DNA of 64,000 nucleotides from Geomicrobium sediminis (GCF_016908595.1 NZ_JAFBEC010000002.1:310001-374000); one strand, 5' to 3'. Shown: positions 34,463-44,545, counted from the first letter of the stretch. Notes: a model not told the origin generated them from the sequence alone. Translations and numbers: made by a program.

Positions 34463-37300
34463 ATGAAGTCTCGTATTCAGCAATTGAATAACTGGCTTGA
34501 TTCTTTACGAGATAAACGGTATATCCAACGTATTAATTTGACAAGTTTAGTTCTATGGAATTTATTTATTATCATAACCGTCACATTACTACTCGGAACA
34601 ACCTTCGTAGGAGCAGCTGGGGCTGGATATTTTGTTTCTCTCGTTGAAGGAGAACCTGAATATACAGAAGCACAAATGAAAGAAGAAGTGTACAACTATG
34701 AAGAAACGAGTGAAGTGTACTTTGCGAATGACGTTTACTTGGGCGAGCTTCCTTCTATATTAGAGCGCCGGGAAGTTGAACTTGAAAACGTTTCAGACTA
34801 TGTACAAGCAGCACTTATTTCTACAGAAGATGAATACTTCTATGAACATAACGGAATTGTTCCGAAAGCTATCATGCGAGCAACGTTCCAAGAGTTTGTA
34901 GACACTGGCATGCAAACTGGAGGAAGTACGCTCACACAACAAATTGTCAAAAATCAAATGCTATCCAGTGAAGTTTCTTTTGATCGAAAGGCAAGAGAAA
35001 TGATGATCGCCATGCGTCTTGAGAATTATCTTGATAAAGACGACATTTTAGAAGCGTACTTAAATATCGTTCCTTTCGGACGCAATGCAGGGGGGACTCA
35101 GATTGCTGGAATTCAAGCAGCTGCCAACGGCATTTTCGACGTTGATGCTTCTGAATTGAATTTACCGCAATCTGCGTTTATTGCAGGAATTCCTCAAAAT
35201 CCGTTTTCATACACACCTTTTGATGGAAATGGAGATTTAAAAGAAGACCTCACCGCAGGCCTAAGTCGAATGAATACAGTTCTTTATCGAATGGTCGATG
35301 CGGGTATGATTACCGTAGAAGAATACGAAGAAGCGAGAGACTATGACATTGTCAGTGATTTCACAGACTCAGCACCTCGCAACAGCTTTGAACGGTATCC
35401 GTACATTACGAATGAATTGGAACGACGTGCGATTCCAATCTTGCGTGATTACTTCTTAGACAAAGATGGCGTTGACTTAAGTGAGTACGAATCAGAAGAG
35501 CGTGAATCCATTCGCAGTGAGTATTACGCTCGAGCTGAGACCCAACTTCGATTAGGTGGGTATCGCATTCATTCTACGATTAACAAAGACATTTATGATG
35601 CAATGGAAGAAGCTGTTGAAAACGGCAATCTATTCGGTCCGAATTCAAATGATGGACTCATCGAGCAAGTCGGTGCCGTTATGCAAGATAATGAAACTGG
35701 CGCCATTTTAAGCTTTGTTGGTGGTCGTGACTTTGAAGAAGAATCGTTTAACCTTGCTACGCAAGCGAGGCGCTCTGTCGGTTCAACGGTAAAACCGTTA
35801 ATGCCTTTCGCTTCGGCTATGGAGCGAGGCATCGTGCAGCCGGGCGTTGTTGTTCCAGACGTACCGACAAATTACCGTGGGGGTGGAACGTTTAGCAACT
35901 TTGGCGGTGGCTATGCAGGCATTCCGTCAGTTCGAGATACGATTACAAACTCTAGAAACACCCCTTCTGTGCGAACGCTATGGGAGTTGCCTGAAGAAGA
36001 AACGTACGATGAACTTCTGCAACTCGGATACAGACCGCAAGAGGATCATATGCTGCAATCCTATGCACTCGGCTCTTTTACTGCAACGGTAGAACAGAAC
36101 ACGAATGCGCTGTCAACGCTCGCGACTGGCGGAACTCGGAATCATTCTTACATGATTGACCGGATTGAGACTCACACCGGTGAAGTCATTTATGAGCATG
36201 AGTCAGAACAAACCGAGGTCTTTTCGCCTCAAACGGCGTACTTAGCCATTGATATGATGCGAGATGTCGTTTCAAGCGGTACAGCATCTAGAATTCCTGG
36301 ACTTACGAACTTTGGCGGCGATTGGGCTGGTAAAACCGGAACGTCTCAATATACGTACGACTATTGGTTTGTCGGCATGAATCCTAAAGTAAGCTTTGGC
36401 GTCTGGCTCGGTTATTCTGAGCATCGATCGCTACAAGGCGATTACGCGCCTCGGAATCAACGCTTATGGGCGACACTAATGAACGCTGCAGTTGAAGCAG
36501 ATTCTGATGCAGTTCTTACGGATGATCGCTTTTCACAACCAGACGGTATTGTGCGTCAATCAATCTGCGGTATAAGTGGATTGCTTCCGTCACAAGCGTG
36601 TTATGATGCAGGTCTCGTCAATACGGACCTCTTTAACAGCGCCCATTTACCATCAGAATATGACGATTCCTTAAGTGGCACTCGATACGTTACAATTAGC
36701 GGTCAAAGCTATCTTGCGTATGACGATACGCCGAGTGAATTTACAGATACTGGCTTCTCCGTTAACTCTACATTTTTTAGTGGTGTTGACATTAGTAACT
36801 ACTTGCCAGAAAGCTTGAGCGGTAACCTCGTTCCAGAACGGGATGCCCCAATCGTAGATGGGAATCCATCTGAAGTAACAGGTGTTAGTTCGAGCGGCGG
36901 CACGATTAGCTGGGCCCAACATGGCGCAGGAGATATTGTCGGCTATCGAATCTATACAGCGAGTGGCGAACATGTCGCTAGCGTAAAAGGCAACACAACA
37001 ACGAGCTACTCAGGGGTTTCATCTGGTCAAAGTTACTATGTAGCTGCTGTAGATACACTAGGACGCCAGTCAGGCGCTTCATCAGTCACGGAAACTGAAC
37101 CTGATGAGCCTATTGAAGAAGAGGAACCACCAGAGTCTGATCTTCCAGAAGAAGACACTCCTAGTGAAGGCGACAACGGGAACGGTGAGGACACGGAACC
37201 ACCAGAAGAAACACCTCCTAACGGAGACGACGGTGACGATGAGCCAACTGAACCTGAGCCTGAACCTGAACCAGACGATCCACCTACAACGGATACGTAA
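34463..37300 (+). CDS. Class A penicillin-binding protein (PBP1A family)
   Basis: Bifunctional peptidoglycan synthase. 945 residues: a cytoplasmic basic N-terminus, one transmembrane helix (LVLWNLFIIITVTLLLGTTFVGAAG, about 28-52), a GT51 glycosyltransferase (TEDEYFYEHNGIVPKA, GGSTLTQQIVKNQML), and a transpeptidase with SVGSTVKPLMPF (SxxK), SRN and GKTGTSQ. An FN3-like domain (about 790-880) and an acidic Pro/Glu/Asp tail of about 60 residues end it. GGAGGTGA lies six bases from the ATG. The acidic extracellular tail suits high-salt or alkaline surroundings (inference). A terminator follows directly. Confidence 0.94.
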   Translation: MKSRIQQLNNWLDSLRDKRYIQRINLTSLVLWNLFIIITVTLLLGTTFVGAAGAGYFVSLVEGEPEYTEAQMKEEVYNYEETSEVYFANDVYLGELPSILERREVELENVSDYVQAALISTEDEYFYEHNGIVPKAIMRATFQEFVDTGMQTGGSTLTQQIVKNQMLSSEVSFDRKAREMMIAMRLENYLDKDDILEAYLNIVPFGRNAGGTQIAGIQAAANGIFDVDASELNLPQSAFIAGIPQNPFSYTPFDGNGDLKEDLTAGLSRMNTVLYRMVDAGMITVEEYEEARDYDIVSDFTDSAPRNSFERYPYITNELERRAIPILRDYFLDKDGVDLSEYESEERESIRSEYYARAETQLRLGGYRIHSTINKDIYDAMEEAVENGNLFGPNSNDGLIEQVGAVMQDNETGAILSFVGGRDFEEESFNLATQARRSVGSTVKPLMPFASAMERGIVQPGVVVPDVPTNYRGGGTFSNFGGGYAGIPSVRDTITNSRNTPSVRTLWELPEEETYDELLQLGYRPQEDHMLQSYALGSFTATVEQNTNALSTLATGGTRNHSYMIDRIETHTGEVIYEHESEQTEVFSPQTAYLAIDMMRDVVSSGTASRIPGLTNFGGDWAGKTGTSQYTYDYWFVGMNPKVSFGVWLGYSEHRSLQGDYAPRNQRLWATLMNAAVEADSDAVLTDDRFSQPDGIVRQSICGISGLLPSQACYDAGLVNTDLFNSAHLPSEYDDSLSGTRYVTISGQSYLAYDDTPSEFTDTGFSVNSTFFSGVDISNYLPESLSGNLVPERDAPIVDGNPSEVTGVSSSGGTISWAQHGAGDIVGYRIYTASGEHVASVKGNTTTSYSGVSSGQSYYVAAVDTLGRQSGASSVTETEPDEPIEEEEPPESDLPEEDTPSEGDNGNGEDTEPPEETPPNGDDGDDEPTEPEPEPEPDDPPTTDT

Positions 37301-37303
37301 AAT

Positions 37304-37336
37304 AAAAAACCGCACCCCGAGGGGTGCGGTTTTTCT
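37304..37336. terminator. Terminator between the PBP gene and acsA
   Basis: AAAAACCGCACCCC, loop GAG, GGGTGCGGTTTTT: a 13-bp stem that can work for both converging genes. Confidence 0.93.
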
Positions 37337-37346
37337 CGTGATCATA

Positions 37347-39068
37347 TCAATCGTCATCCATAGTAGACAAGTCACCTGTTGGTAAATCTAATTCCCAAGC
37401 TTTCAAGACGCGGCGCATAATCTTACCACTTCTCGTCTTCGGCAATTTGTCACGGAATTCAATTTCTCGAGGCGCTGCATGTGCAGCAAGCCCTTTCTTC
37501 ACGAACACGCGGATGTCTTCTTTTAACTCATCACTCACTTCATGACCTGAGCGCAACGCAACAAATGCTTTAATAATTTCTCCTCGAACAGGATCAGGCT
37601 TTCCGATGACACCTGCCTCAGCGACTGCAGGGTGCTCAACGAGCTTACTCTCAACTTCAAACGGACCCACTCGCTCCCCAGACGTCATAATCACATCATC
37701 CACTCGCCCTTGGAACCAGAAATAACCATCTTCATCCATGTACGCTGAATCACCAGATACGTACCATCCATCAATTTCAAAATAGCTTTGATACTTTTCT
37801 TCGTTCTTCCAAATCTTGCGCATCATCGATGGCCAACCTTTCTTAATGGCAAGGTTACCCATACGGTTCGGAGGGAGTACATTCCCTTGATCATCAATAA
37901 TTGCTGCTTCAACACCTGGGAAGGGTTTCCCCATTGATCCAGGCTTAATAGTCATTGCCGGGAAGTTCGTAATCATCATACCGCCAGTCTCTGTCATCCA
38001 CCACGTATCATGGATGCGTTGACCAAACGCTTCCGCTCCCCAACGAACGACTTCTGCGTTTAACGGTTCACCTACACTAAGAACGTGACGCAAGCTCGAA
38101 AGATCATACTGCTTAATTACATCTTCTCCAGCACTCATGAGCATACGAAATGCTGTAGGTGCACTGTACCAAACCGTTACGTTGTATTTCTCAATTGTGC
38201 TATACCAATCTTCTGGACTAAAACGTCCTCCACGAACTACGTTTGTAACCCCATTTAACCAAGGTCCAAAAATACCGTAAGATGTCCCTGTCACCCAGCC
38301 TGGGTCAGCTGTACACCAGTAAACATCGTCTTCTTTCAAGTCGAGTACCCATTTCGCTGTTTGGTAATGTTGAAGCATCGCACCGTGAACGTGTAATACC
38401 CCTTTAGGCATTCCAGTTGATCCTGACGTGTAATGTAAGATTAAGCCGTCTTCTTTATCGACCCACTCAACTTCAGCATCTTCAGAAGCCTCATTCAGCT
38501 TCGCTTGGAAATCAATAACTCCGTCCTTCTCATCAACGTCTTTTCCTTGAATGAACACATGCTCTAAAGCTGGAAGTTCAGAGACTGGAACTCGCTCAAT
38601 CAATTCTGGTGTTGTTACGATTGCTTTCGCTTCACTATTCTCAAGGCGATCACGAACCGCACCTTCCATAAATGCTTCAAACAACGGCCCAATAATTGCA
38701 CCAATCTTAATTGCACCGAGTGCTGCAAAATACAATTCTGGAGAACGAGACATAAAAATAAATACACGATCTCCCTTTTTAATGCCAGCTTCCTTAAACA
38801 CATTTGCCGCTCGGTTCGACATCCGCTTCATTTCTTCAAATGTATACGATTCATCGCGATTTGCATCGCTATATAAAAGAGCAATTTTATTCTTCGTTTG
38901 CTCATCTTCTGCGTAGCGGTCAATGGCTTCATAGGCCAAGTTCACCTTACCGGTTTGATGGAAAGAAAAATGTTTTTCAACTTCAGTCCAATCGAATTGT
39001 TTCACCATTTCGTCATAGCTTTGTAGATTCGGATTGCCACCTTTTGGTGGAAGCGTTTGCATTTCCAT
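37347..39068 (-). CDS. acsA: Acetyl-CoA synthetase
   Basis: Activates acetate to acetyl-CoA through acetyl-AMP. 573 residues. The adenylation P-loop is LHYTSGSTGMPKG (about 210-222), further core motifs are WWMTETGG and YVSGDSAYMDEDGYFWFQGRVDDVI, and the acetylatable catalytic Lys is in LPKTRSGKIMRR near residue 549. AAGGAGAG precedes the ATG. It is divergent from acuABC, whose products acetylate and deacetylate this lysine in B. subtilis. Confidence 0.97.
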   Translation of the reverse strand: MEMQTLPPKGGNPNLQSYDEMVKQFDWTEVEKHFSFHQTGKVNLAYEAIDRYAEDEQTKNKIALLYSDANRDESYTFEEMKRMSNRAANVFKEAGIKKGDRVFIFMSRSPELYFAALGAIKIGAIIGPLFEAFMEGAVRDRLENSEAKAIVTTPELIERVPVSELPALEHVFIQGKDVDEKDGVIDFQAKLNEASEDAEVEWVDKEDGLILHYTSGSTGMPKGVLHVHGAMLQHYQTAKWVLDLKEDDVYWCTADPGWVTGTSYGIFGPWLNGVTNVVRGGRFSPEDWYSTIEKYNVTVWYSAPTAFRMLMSAGEDVIKQYDLSSLRHVLSVGEPLNAEVVRWGAEAFGQRIHDTWWMTETGGMMITNFPAMTIKPGSMGKPFPGVEAAIIDDQGNVLPPNRMGNLAIKKGWPSMMRKIWKNEEKYQSYFEIDGWYVSGDSAYMDEDGYFWFQGRVDDVIMTSGERVGPFEVESKLVEHPAVAEAGVIGKPDPVRGEIIKAFVALRSGHEVSDELKEDIRVFVKKGLAAHAAPREIEFRDKLPKTRSGKIMRRVLKAWELDLPTGDLSTMDDD

Positions 39069-39291
39069 GTTTATCTCTCCTTCTTTAATGGTAAATTAGC
39101 CATATACACTATTTTGTGTACCACCATTGATTAATTCTCATTATACGCACTATTCTTATATGAATCAATTTATAATGTTGATAATTTGTCAAATTTTTTA
39201 CAAACAATTGTTAGATTCACCTAAGCGGATTCCGATACTTCTTCTTTCAGTATGTAGTATAATAAAATTAACTACTTGTAAAGGTGATGGC

Positions 39292-39924
39292 ATGATTCAT
39301 AAAAAGACCTATTATTCTGAAGAGCTTAACGTTAATGACAATCTCGTCTTATTAGAAGGTCCAATATGCGGAGCACACCTTAAGAATTATGATTTCCATC
39401 CAGGGTTAGTGGCGTTTCGACAACCTGAAGCACAGAAAGAAGCTCTGGTCGGAATTGCTGATTTACCTGAAGGTCGAATTATCGCCGCAGTACATCGCAA
39501 TACCGTCGTAGGTTACGTTACATTTGTTTACCCAGACCCACTTGAACGTTGGTCTGAGAGCCCTCTTGACAATTTATTGGAGCTTGGAGCTGTTGAAGTA
39601 GCATTCGAGTATCGCGGAGGGAAAGTTGGAAGTAAATTAATTCAACTTGCAATGCAAGATGATGCAATAGAAGACTACATCATTATTACGACTGAGTATT
39701 ATTGGCATTGGGATTTAAAGAATAGCGGCCTTTCCGTTTGGGATTATCGTAAACTTATGGAGAAAATGATGAACTCCGGTGGGCTTTATTGGATGGCAAC
39801 CGATGATCCAGAAATCAGCTCTCACCCTGCCAACTGTTTAATGGTTCGTATTGGAAAGCGTGTTCCAATGGAGGACGTACAAGAATTCGATAACATTCGC
39901 TTCGTTAACCGTTTTATGTATTAG
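39292..39924 (+). CDS. acuA: Acetoin utilization acetyltransferase AcuA
   Basis: GNAT-fold protein acetyltransferase, 210 residues, that inactivates AcsA by acetylating its catalytic lysine. The start MIHKKTYYSEELNV follows AAAGGTGATGG. The GNAT core reads VGYVTFVYPDP, GAVEVAFEYRGGKVGSKLI (acetyl-CoA loop, about 115-133). An upstream in-frame extension has no ribosome-binding site. First gene of acuABC; a TATAAT at 39258-39263 may be its -10. Confidence 0.94.
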   Translation: MIHKKTYYSEELNVNDNLVLLEGPICGAHLKNYDFHPGLVAFRQPEAQKEALVGIADLPEGRIIAAVHRNTVVGYVTFVYPDPLERWSESPLDNLLELGAVEVAFEYRGGKVGSKLIQLAMQDDAIEDYIIITTEYYWHWDLKNSGLSVWDYRKLMEKMMNSGGLYWMATDDPEISSHPANCLMVRIGKRVPMEDVQEFDNIRFVNRFMY

Positions 39925-39945
39925 AACTTATCAGAGGTGATCGAC

Positions 39946-40593
39946 GTGCTAGTTGAGGATATGATGAGAAAACCGATTCATACGCTACAAGAGACGAACT
40001 CGATTGAAGACGCTGTGAAGATGATGGAACGTGAACGAATTCGTCATATTCCAATCGTCAATCAATCCTATGAACTAATCGGAATTATTTCGGATCGAGA
40101 TATTCGCGACAGTAAGCACTCCATCTTTCTTCGAGAACAGTCGGATGAACTTCTTTCAAGACCTCTTCACAACATTATGAAGCGCGATGTGTTTACCGCA
40201 CATCCCCTTGATTTTGTTGAAGATATCGCGAGTATGTTAAGCGAACAACAAATTAGTGCTGCACCTGTAACCGTCCAAAAACAACTCGTTGGCATGATTA
40301 CAGGTCGCGACCTGCTAGACACACTCGTTCGGTTAACCGGTGCAGATCAACCGAGCAGTCAACTTGAAATTAAAGTAAAAGATTTCAGCGGGACACTCGC
40401 TGAAGTCGCAACAATATTCCATAAATACGGGGTGAATATCACGAGTGTTCTCGTGTACCCCCATAAAGATGGGGTATCGAAAGTGTTAACATTTCGAGTT
40501 CAAATCATGGATCCAAGACCGGCCATACAAGAACTCAAAGAAAAAGGGTACGAGCTTATGAGCCCGTCGGCACCAGGGTTATTCGATGAGTAA
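39946..40593 (+). CDS. acuB: AcuB, CBS-pair and ACT domain protein
   Basis: 215 residues. Two CBS motifs (VEDMMRKPIHTLQETNSIEDAVKMM and MKRDVFTAHPLDFVEDIASML) are followed by an ACT-like domain (IEIKVKDFSGTLAEVATIFHKYGVNITSVLVYP). The start is a GTG eight bases after AGAGG, which aligns with the B. subtilis AcuB N-terminus. Thought to sense nucleotides or amino acids; the exact role in acetoin/acetate metabolism is unresolved. Overlaps acuC by eight bases. Confidence 0.93.
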   Translation: MLVEDMMRKPIHTLQETNSIEDAVKMMERERIRHIPIVNQSYELIGIISDRDIRDSKHSIFLREQSDELLSRPLHNIMKRDVFTAHPLDFVEDIASMLSEQQISAAPVTVQKQLVGMITGRDLLDTLVRLTGADQPSSQLEIKVKDFSGTLAEVATIFHKYGVNITSVLVYPHKDGVSKVLTFRVQIMDPRPAIQELKEKGYELMSPSAPGLFDE

Positions 40594-41752
40594 ACGCGAT
40601 GCCATTTTCATTTATAATCACGAACAATTGCCGTACGAATTCTCAAAAGAACATCCGTTTAGTCCATTGCGTCAAGTACTCACCGTTGATTTACTCCGAT
40701 CGTTAGGTGCCATTTCTGACGATGATATGATTCACTCGAAATCGGCAAGTGACGAACAAATTTGCTTGTTTCATGATCACTCATTTATGGAAGCGGTTAA
40801 ACACGCTGGCACTGAGAGTCTTGGCAACGGAAGCTTAGAGAAGTATGGGCTCGGTACAGAAGACACACCGGTTTTTAAAGACATGCATCTTGCGGCTTCT
40901 AACCTCGTTGGTGGGACCATTCGTGCGGCACATGAAGTTATGGAAGGAAGAGTACTTCACGCAGCTCATTTAGGAGGCGGTCTGCACCACGGCTTCCGAG
41001 GGAAAGCATCAGGGTTTTGTATTTACAACGACACAGCCATTGCGATTCGCTATTTGCGTGAACGTTATGACGTGAAAGTACTCTATATCGATACGGACGC
41101 TCATCACGGGGATGGTGTGCAATGGGCGTTTTATGATGATCCGAACGTTATGACCCTATCCATTCATGAAACTGGACGTTATTTGTTCCCTGGTACTGGA
41201 GCAATTACGGAAAAGGGAAATGGTAAGGGCTACGGGTTCTCACTCAACATTCCAGTCGATGCTTTCACTGAAGATGAATCGTTTATTCATTGTTATGAAA
41301 CGGCGGTACGAGAAGCTTGTCGATTCTTTAAACCAGATATAATCGTTTCACAAAACGGTGCCGATGCTCATCATTTTGATCCATTGACCCACCTATCAAC
41401 AACGATGGAGACGTTTTATGCGGTTCCCCGTCTTGCCCATGAACTCGCTCATGAATATTGTGAAGGTCGTTGGGTAGCTGTCGGAGGTGGAGGATATGAT
41501 TGGTGGCGCGTCGTTCCGAAAGCTTGGTCGCTCGTCTGGCTTGAGATGACGAATCAAACGTCAAAAGCTACGGGTAACTTACCTGAAGATTGGCTCGCGA
41601 AATGGCAAGATCGCGCTCTTCCAACAAAGTTGATCAATACGTGGAAAGAACCTTCTTCTATGATGCCAAACATACCGCGTAAGCTTGAGATTGAAGAGAA
41701 AAATAACAACACACTAGAAAAAGCACTATATTATATACGTGAAAACCAATAA
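40586..41752 (+). CDS. acuC: Protein deacetylase AcuC (class I HDAC fold)
   Basis: 388 residues. Zinc-site and catalytic motifs are AAHLGGGLHHGF (about 130-141), YIDTDAHHGDGVQWAFY (about 169-185) and VSQNGADAHHFDPL. It removes acetyl groups put on AcsA by AcuA. Last gene of the operon. Its final codons form one arm of a palindromic terminator shared with motS. Confidence 0.96.
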   Translation: MSKRDAIFIYNHEQLPYEFSKEHPFSPLRQVLTVDLLRSLGAISDDDMIHSKSASDEQICLFHDHSFMEAVKHAGTESLGNGSLEKYGLGTEDTPVFKDMHLAASNLVGGTIRAAHEVMEGRVLHAAHLGGGLHHGFRGKASGFCIYNDTAIAIRYLRERYDVKVLYIDTDAHHGDGVQWAFYDDPNVMTLSIHETGRYLFPGTGAITEKGNGKGYGFSLNIPVDAFTEDESFIHCYETAVREACRFFKPDIIVSQNGADAHHFDPLTHLSTTMETFYAVPRLAHELAHEYCEGRWVAVGGGGYDWWRVVPKAWSLVWLEMTNQTSKATGNLPEDWLAKWQDRALPTKLINTWKEPSSMMPNIPRKLEIEEKNNNTLEKALYYIRENQ

Positions 41753-41788
41753 GCATCCGCCTAGATAGGCAGATGCTTATTGGTTTTC
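41741..41788. terminator. Palindromic bidirectional terminator encoding both gene ends
   Basis: GAAAACCAATAAGCATC (41741-41757) and its exact complement (41772-41788) form a 17-bp stem around 14 bases. Each arm contains the last codons and stop of one converging gene: acuC ends E-N-Q-stop and motS ends E-N-Q-stop. Confidence 0.88.
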
Positions 41789-42499
41789 ATCAGCAGTTGT
41801 ACGATCTGTAATCATGACGACAACACGCCGGTTTTTCTGCATGTTCTCTCTTGAGTCATTCGGTACAAGTGGTCTTGTATCCGCATATCCTGTCGCTCTA
41901 AAACGCCCAGGTTCAACCTTCTCACTACGTTCTGTAATGTAGCGAATAACACTACTTGCACGAGCTCCTGATAGCTCCCAGTTTGATGGATAACGATACG
42001 TTTCAATTGGACGATTATCTGTATGTCCTTCTACTTCAATATAATAATCAGGGATCCCTTTTAAGATGCTGACGATTTGATCTAGAAATGGCTTCGCTTC
42101 TGACAAGATGAGCGCTTCTCCAGAATTAAATAAGAGCTGTTCTTGCAAAATTAATGTGATACCACGATCATCTTGAATCGTTTGAATCATGTCACCAAGA
42201 TCATGTTCAATCAAGTATTCATCAATATATTCTTTTACTTCAGTAAAATGGTCAACTTCCTCTTCTTCGTCAACAAGCTGTTCAATTTGCTCATCTTCAA
42301 ATTCCGTAATTGAAGATAGTTCATCCATAATACTCGTTCCAGAAAATGACTCTGACAAAGCTTGGAAGCGTTGTGCATCTACATTTGATATGGAGAATAG
42401 CATGATAAAGAAGACAAGAATGATGAGCACCATATCTGAAAATGTAACGAGCCAGCCTCTTCCTTGATTGCTTTCTCCACCCTCTGATCTACGCCTCAT
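41777..42499 (-). CDS. motS: Flagellar stator protein MotS (MotB family)
   Basis: 240 residues. One transmembrane helix (WLVTFSDMVLIILVFFIMLFSIS) carries the ion-binding Asp at residue 22. A periplasmic linker rich in Glu (QLVDEEEEVDHF) leads to the OmpA-like peptidoglycan-binding domain with VEGHTDNRPIETYRYPSNWELSGARA (about 160-185). Position next to ccpA and pairing with MotP mark it as MotS, the sodium-driven stator of Bacillus. The ion preference is inferred, not shown. The start overlaps motP by 11 bases. Confidence 0.93.
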   Translation of the reverse strand: MRRRSEGGESNQGRGWLVTFSDMVLIILVFFIMLFSISNVDAQRFQALSESFSGTSIMDELSSITEFEDEQIEQLVDEEEEVDHFTEVKEYIDEYLIEHDLGDMIQTIQDDRGITLILQEQLLFNSGEALILSEAKPFLDQIVSILKGIPDYYIEVEGHTDNRPIETYRYPSNWELSGARASSVIRYITERSEKVEPGRFRATGYADTRPLVPNDSRENMQKNRRVVVMITDRTTADENQ

Positions 42500-43307
42500 T
42501 TACGATCGCTCCTGAGCCACTTAAGTTCTCAAATCGATGCTTTTCTTTACGCACGAATGCTTCAAGCTTCTCTTCAAGAATTTTAGGATTCTGACCAGAT
42601 TGAACGCCAATAACGCCTTCAATAATAATTTCTTTTGCAAACACTTCTGCTTCGGTTTTTGCTTGAAGTTTACTTGCAAGAGGGTTAAAGAATAAGTTCG
42701 CAGCAAGTGATCCATAAAGCGTCGTTAACATCGCTAGTGCCATACTTGGTCCAAGGGCTGCTGGGTCGTTCATATCATTTAACATAATGACGAGCGCTAC
42801 AATTGTACCGACCATCCCCCAAGCAGGTGCATACTCTCCTGCTTTCTCAAGCATTCTTCTGCCTTTTCGATGTCTTTCTTCAATTGCAATCACTTCAGCC
42901 ATCATAATGTCTTTAATGACTTCTGGCTCAACACCATCAACAGCAAGGCCAATTCCTTTTTTTATGAACGGTTGTTCCACTTCATTCTCAATATGTAAAT
43001 CTAACGATAATAATCCTTCACGTCTCGCCTTCGTTGAAAGGTCGATAAACGTTTCATTTAGCTGTTCGAGATTCATTTCGTCTCGTCTAAAACCTTCTCT
43101 TAACACAGACGGTAATCTCTTTAAATCTTCCCAAGTAAAGTTGACGAGAAGTGCAGCAAACACACCCCCAACAACGATAAAAATGGAGGCTAGCTGAATG
43201 AAAAGAACAACTCCGTCTAACCCAGTAATGGAATAAATCGCGAGCGTTACGACGACAAGCCCAGCAAGTAGACCAATAGGCGTTAGGATATCAAATTTTC
43301 TTGTCAT
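42489..43307 (-). CDS. motP: Flagellar stator protein MotP (MotA family)
   Basis: 272 residues with four transmembrane segments: PIGLLAGLVVVTLAIYSITGL, FIQLASIFIVVGGVFAALLV, APAWGMVGTIVALVIMLND and GPSMALAMLTTLYGSLAANLFF. The cytoplasmic loop has the charged residues used for FliG contact. AGGAGG precedes the ATG. The B. subtilis MotPS operon lies in the same place downstream of ccpA. Confidence 0.94.
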   Translation of the reverse strand: MTRKFDILTPIGLLAGLVVVTLAIYSITGLDGVVLFIQLASIFIVVGGVFAALLVNFTWEDLKRLPSVLREGFRRDEMNLEQLNETFIDLSTKARREGLLSLDLHIENEVEQPFIKKGIGLAVDGVEPEVIKDIMMAEVIAIEERHRKGRRMLEKAGEYAPAWGMVGTIVALVIMLNDMNDPAALGPSMALAMLTTLYGSLAANLFFNPLASKLQAKTEAEVFAKEIIIEGVIGVQSGQNPKILEEKLEAFVRKEKHRFENLSGSGAIVNEA

Positions 43308-43336
43308 GAATGTAGCCTCCTATTTCTTGGTGAAGA

Positions 43337-44338
43337 TTATGCTTTTGTCGAATTTCGGTACTCTAGACGGTGCGGAAGTACGACAACTCCATCAGAAACT
43401 TCTTCTTTATTCATATACTTTGTTAAAAGTCTCATAGAGACCGCACCAATATCATACATCGGTTGTACGACTGTCGTTAATGTAGGACGTACCATCGTTG
43501 CTAGTCGAGTATTATCAAACCCTACGACCTCAACGTCTTCAGGTACGTTAATTCCTTGGTCTTGAAGACCATGAATAACACCTAGAGCCATTTCATCAGT
43601 AGCAACAAAAATTGCTGACGGACGGTTATCTTTTGAAAGAAGTTGTTGAACGGCTTCGATGGCAGAGTCGTACGTATAATCTCCGATCGCAATAAGTGAT
43701 TCATCGAATTCCTTTCCTTTACTACTTAACGCATCTTTGTATCCTCTAAACTTCTGATAGCCGTTTACTGGATCTTCAAGAGAGCCCGATACCATGCCGA
43801 TTCTTTCATGCCCTTTGTCGATGAGCATCATCACAGCATCTTTGGCTGCTTGTACGTAATCAATGTTTACAGATGGAAAATCTCCATCTTCATGGAACGT
43901 TGCTGCAAGGACAACTGGAACGTGCGAGCGATTTAATTGCTCAGCGTGCTCTTCAGTAATCTCTCCACCCATAAACAGAATTCCATCGACTTGCTTTTCG
44001 AGCAAGGTGTTTACGAGGTGAATTTCCTTTTCCTTGTTGTTATCCGAATTACAAAGAATAATATTATATTTGTACATCGTTGCAATGTCCTCAATCCCTC
44101 TTGCTAACTCTGAGAAAAAGATACTTGAGATGTCCGGAATAATTACACCAACAGTCGTCGTTCGTTTGCTGGCAAGCCCTCTTGCAACGGCATTCGGTCG
44201 GTATTCTAGTTTCTGAATGGCATCAAGAACTTTCGTTCTCGTTGCAGGTTTCACATTTGGGTTTCCATTCACTACGCGCGAGACGGTAGCCATTGAAACA
44301 CCAGCTTCCGCTGCAACATCATAAATTGTCGTACTCAA
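43337..44338 (-). CDS. ccpA: Catabolite control protein A
   Basis: LacI/GalR regulator of carbon catabolite control acting with HPr-Ser46-P. The helix-turn-helix is [29 protein letters not shown], and the periplasmic-binding-like core follows. 333 residues. The start is a TTG seven bases after AAGGAGG. It is followed closely by motPS, which may be co-transcribed. Two near-consensus cre sites lie upstream. Confidence 0.96.
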   Translation of the reverse strand: MSTTIYDVAAEAGVSMATVSRVVNGNPNVKPATRTKVLDAIQKLEYRPNAVARGLASKRTTTVGVIIPDISSIFFSELARGIEDIATMYKYNIILCNSDNNKEKEIHLVNTLLEKQVDGILFMGGEITEEHAEQLNRSHVPVVLAATFHEDGDFPSVNIDYVQAAKDAVMMLIDKGHERIGMVSGSLEDPVNGYQKFRGYKDALSSKGKEFDESLIAIGDYTYDSAIEAVQQLLSKDNRPSAIFVATDEMALGVIHGLQDQGINVPEDVEVVGFDNTRLATMVRPTLTTVVQPMYDIGAVSMRLLTKYMNKEEVSDGVVVLPHRLEYRNSTKA

Positions 44339-44364
44339 TGGTAGACCTCCTTAAATACAAGCTT

Positions 44365-44379
44365 TCATTTCGTTTTCAT
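44365..44379 (-). promoter_or_regulatory. Candidate cre site upstream of ccpA
   Basis: On the minus strand ATGAAAACGAAATGA matches the cre consensus WTGNAANCGNWNNCW except for one position. It lies about 30 bases upstream of the ccpA start. Confidence 0.4.
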
Positions 44380-44530
44380 AGGATAATCATACGATAACTA
44401 ATAGAGGTCTGCAAATGCTTCTTTGTTTTATATCGACAAGAGAAGACAGATGTTTAGCCCTCATTCATTACATCCACCTTCTATTATTTCCTGAAAGCCT
44501 TCCATGCAAACCTGTTAACGTATGAGAGAC

Positions 44531-44545
44531 ATGAAAACGGTCCAT
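44531..44545 (+). promoter_or_regulatory. Second candidate cre site between ccpA and the small membrane gene
   Basis: ATGAAAACGGTCCAT matches WTGNAANCGNWNNCW with one mismatch. It could act on ccpA or on the divergent gene. The remainder of 44339-44661 shows only a TG-extended -10 (TGGTATGAT, 44618-44625) for the small gene. Confidence 0.4.

Noticed and set aside
39215-39235. cre-like sequence in the acsA-acuA intergenic region (AAGCGGATTCC)
   Set aside because: Three mismatches to the cre consensus, including the conserved TG; too weak to call although regulation by CcpA would be expected.
39127-39291. Upstream extension of acuA
   Set aside because: No ribosome-binding site; the AcuA N-terminus and AAAGGTGATGG mark the ATG at 39292, and a TATAAT lies inside the extension.
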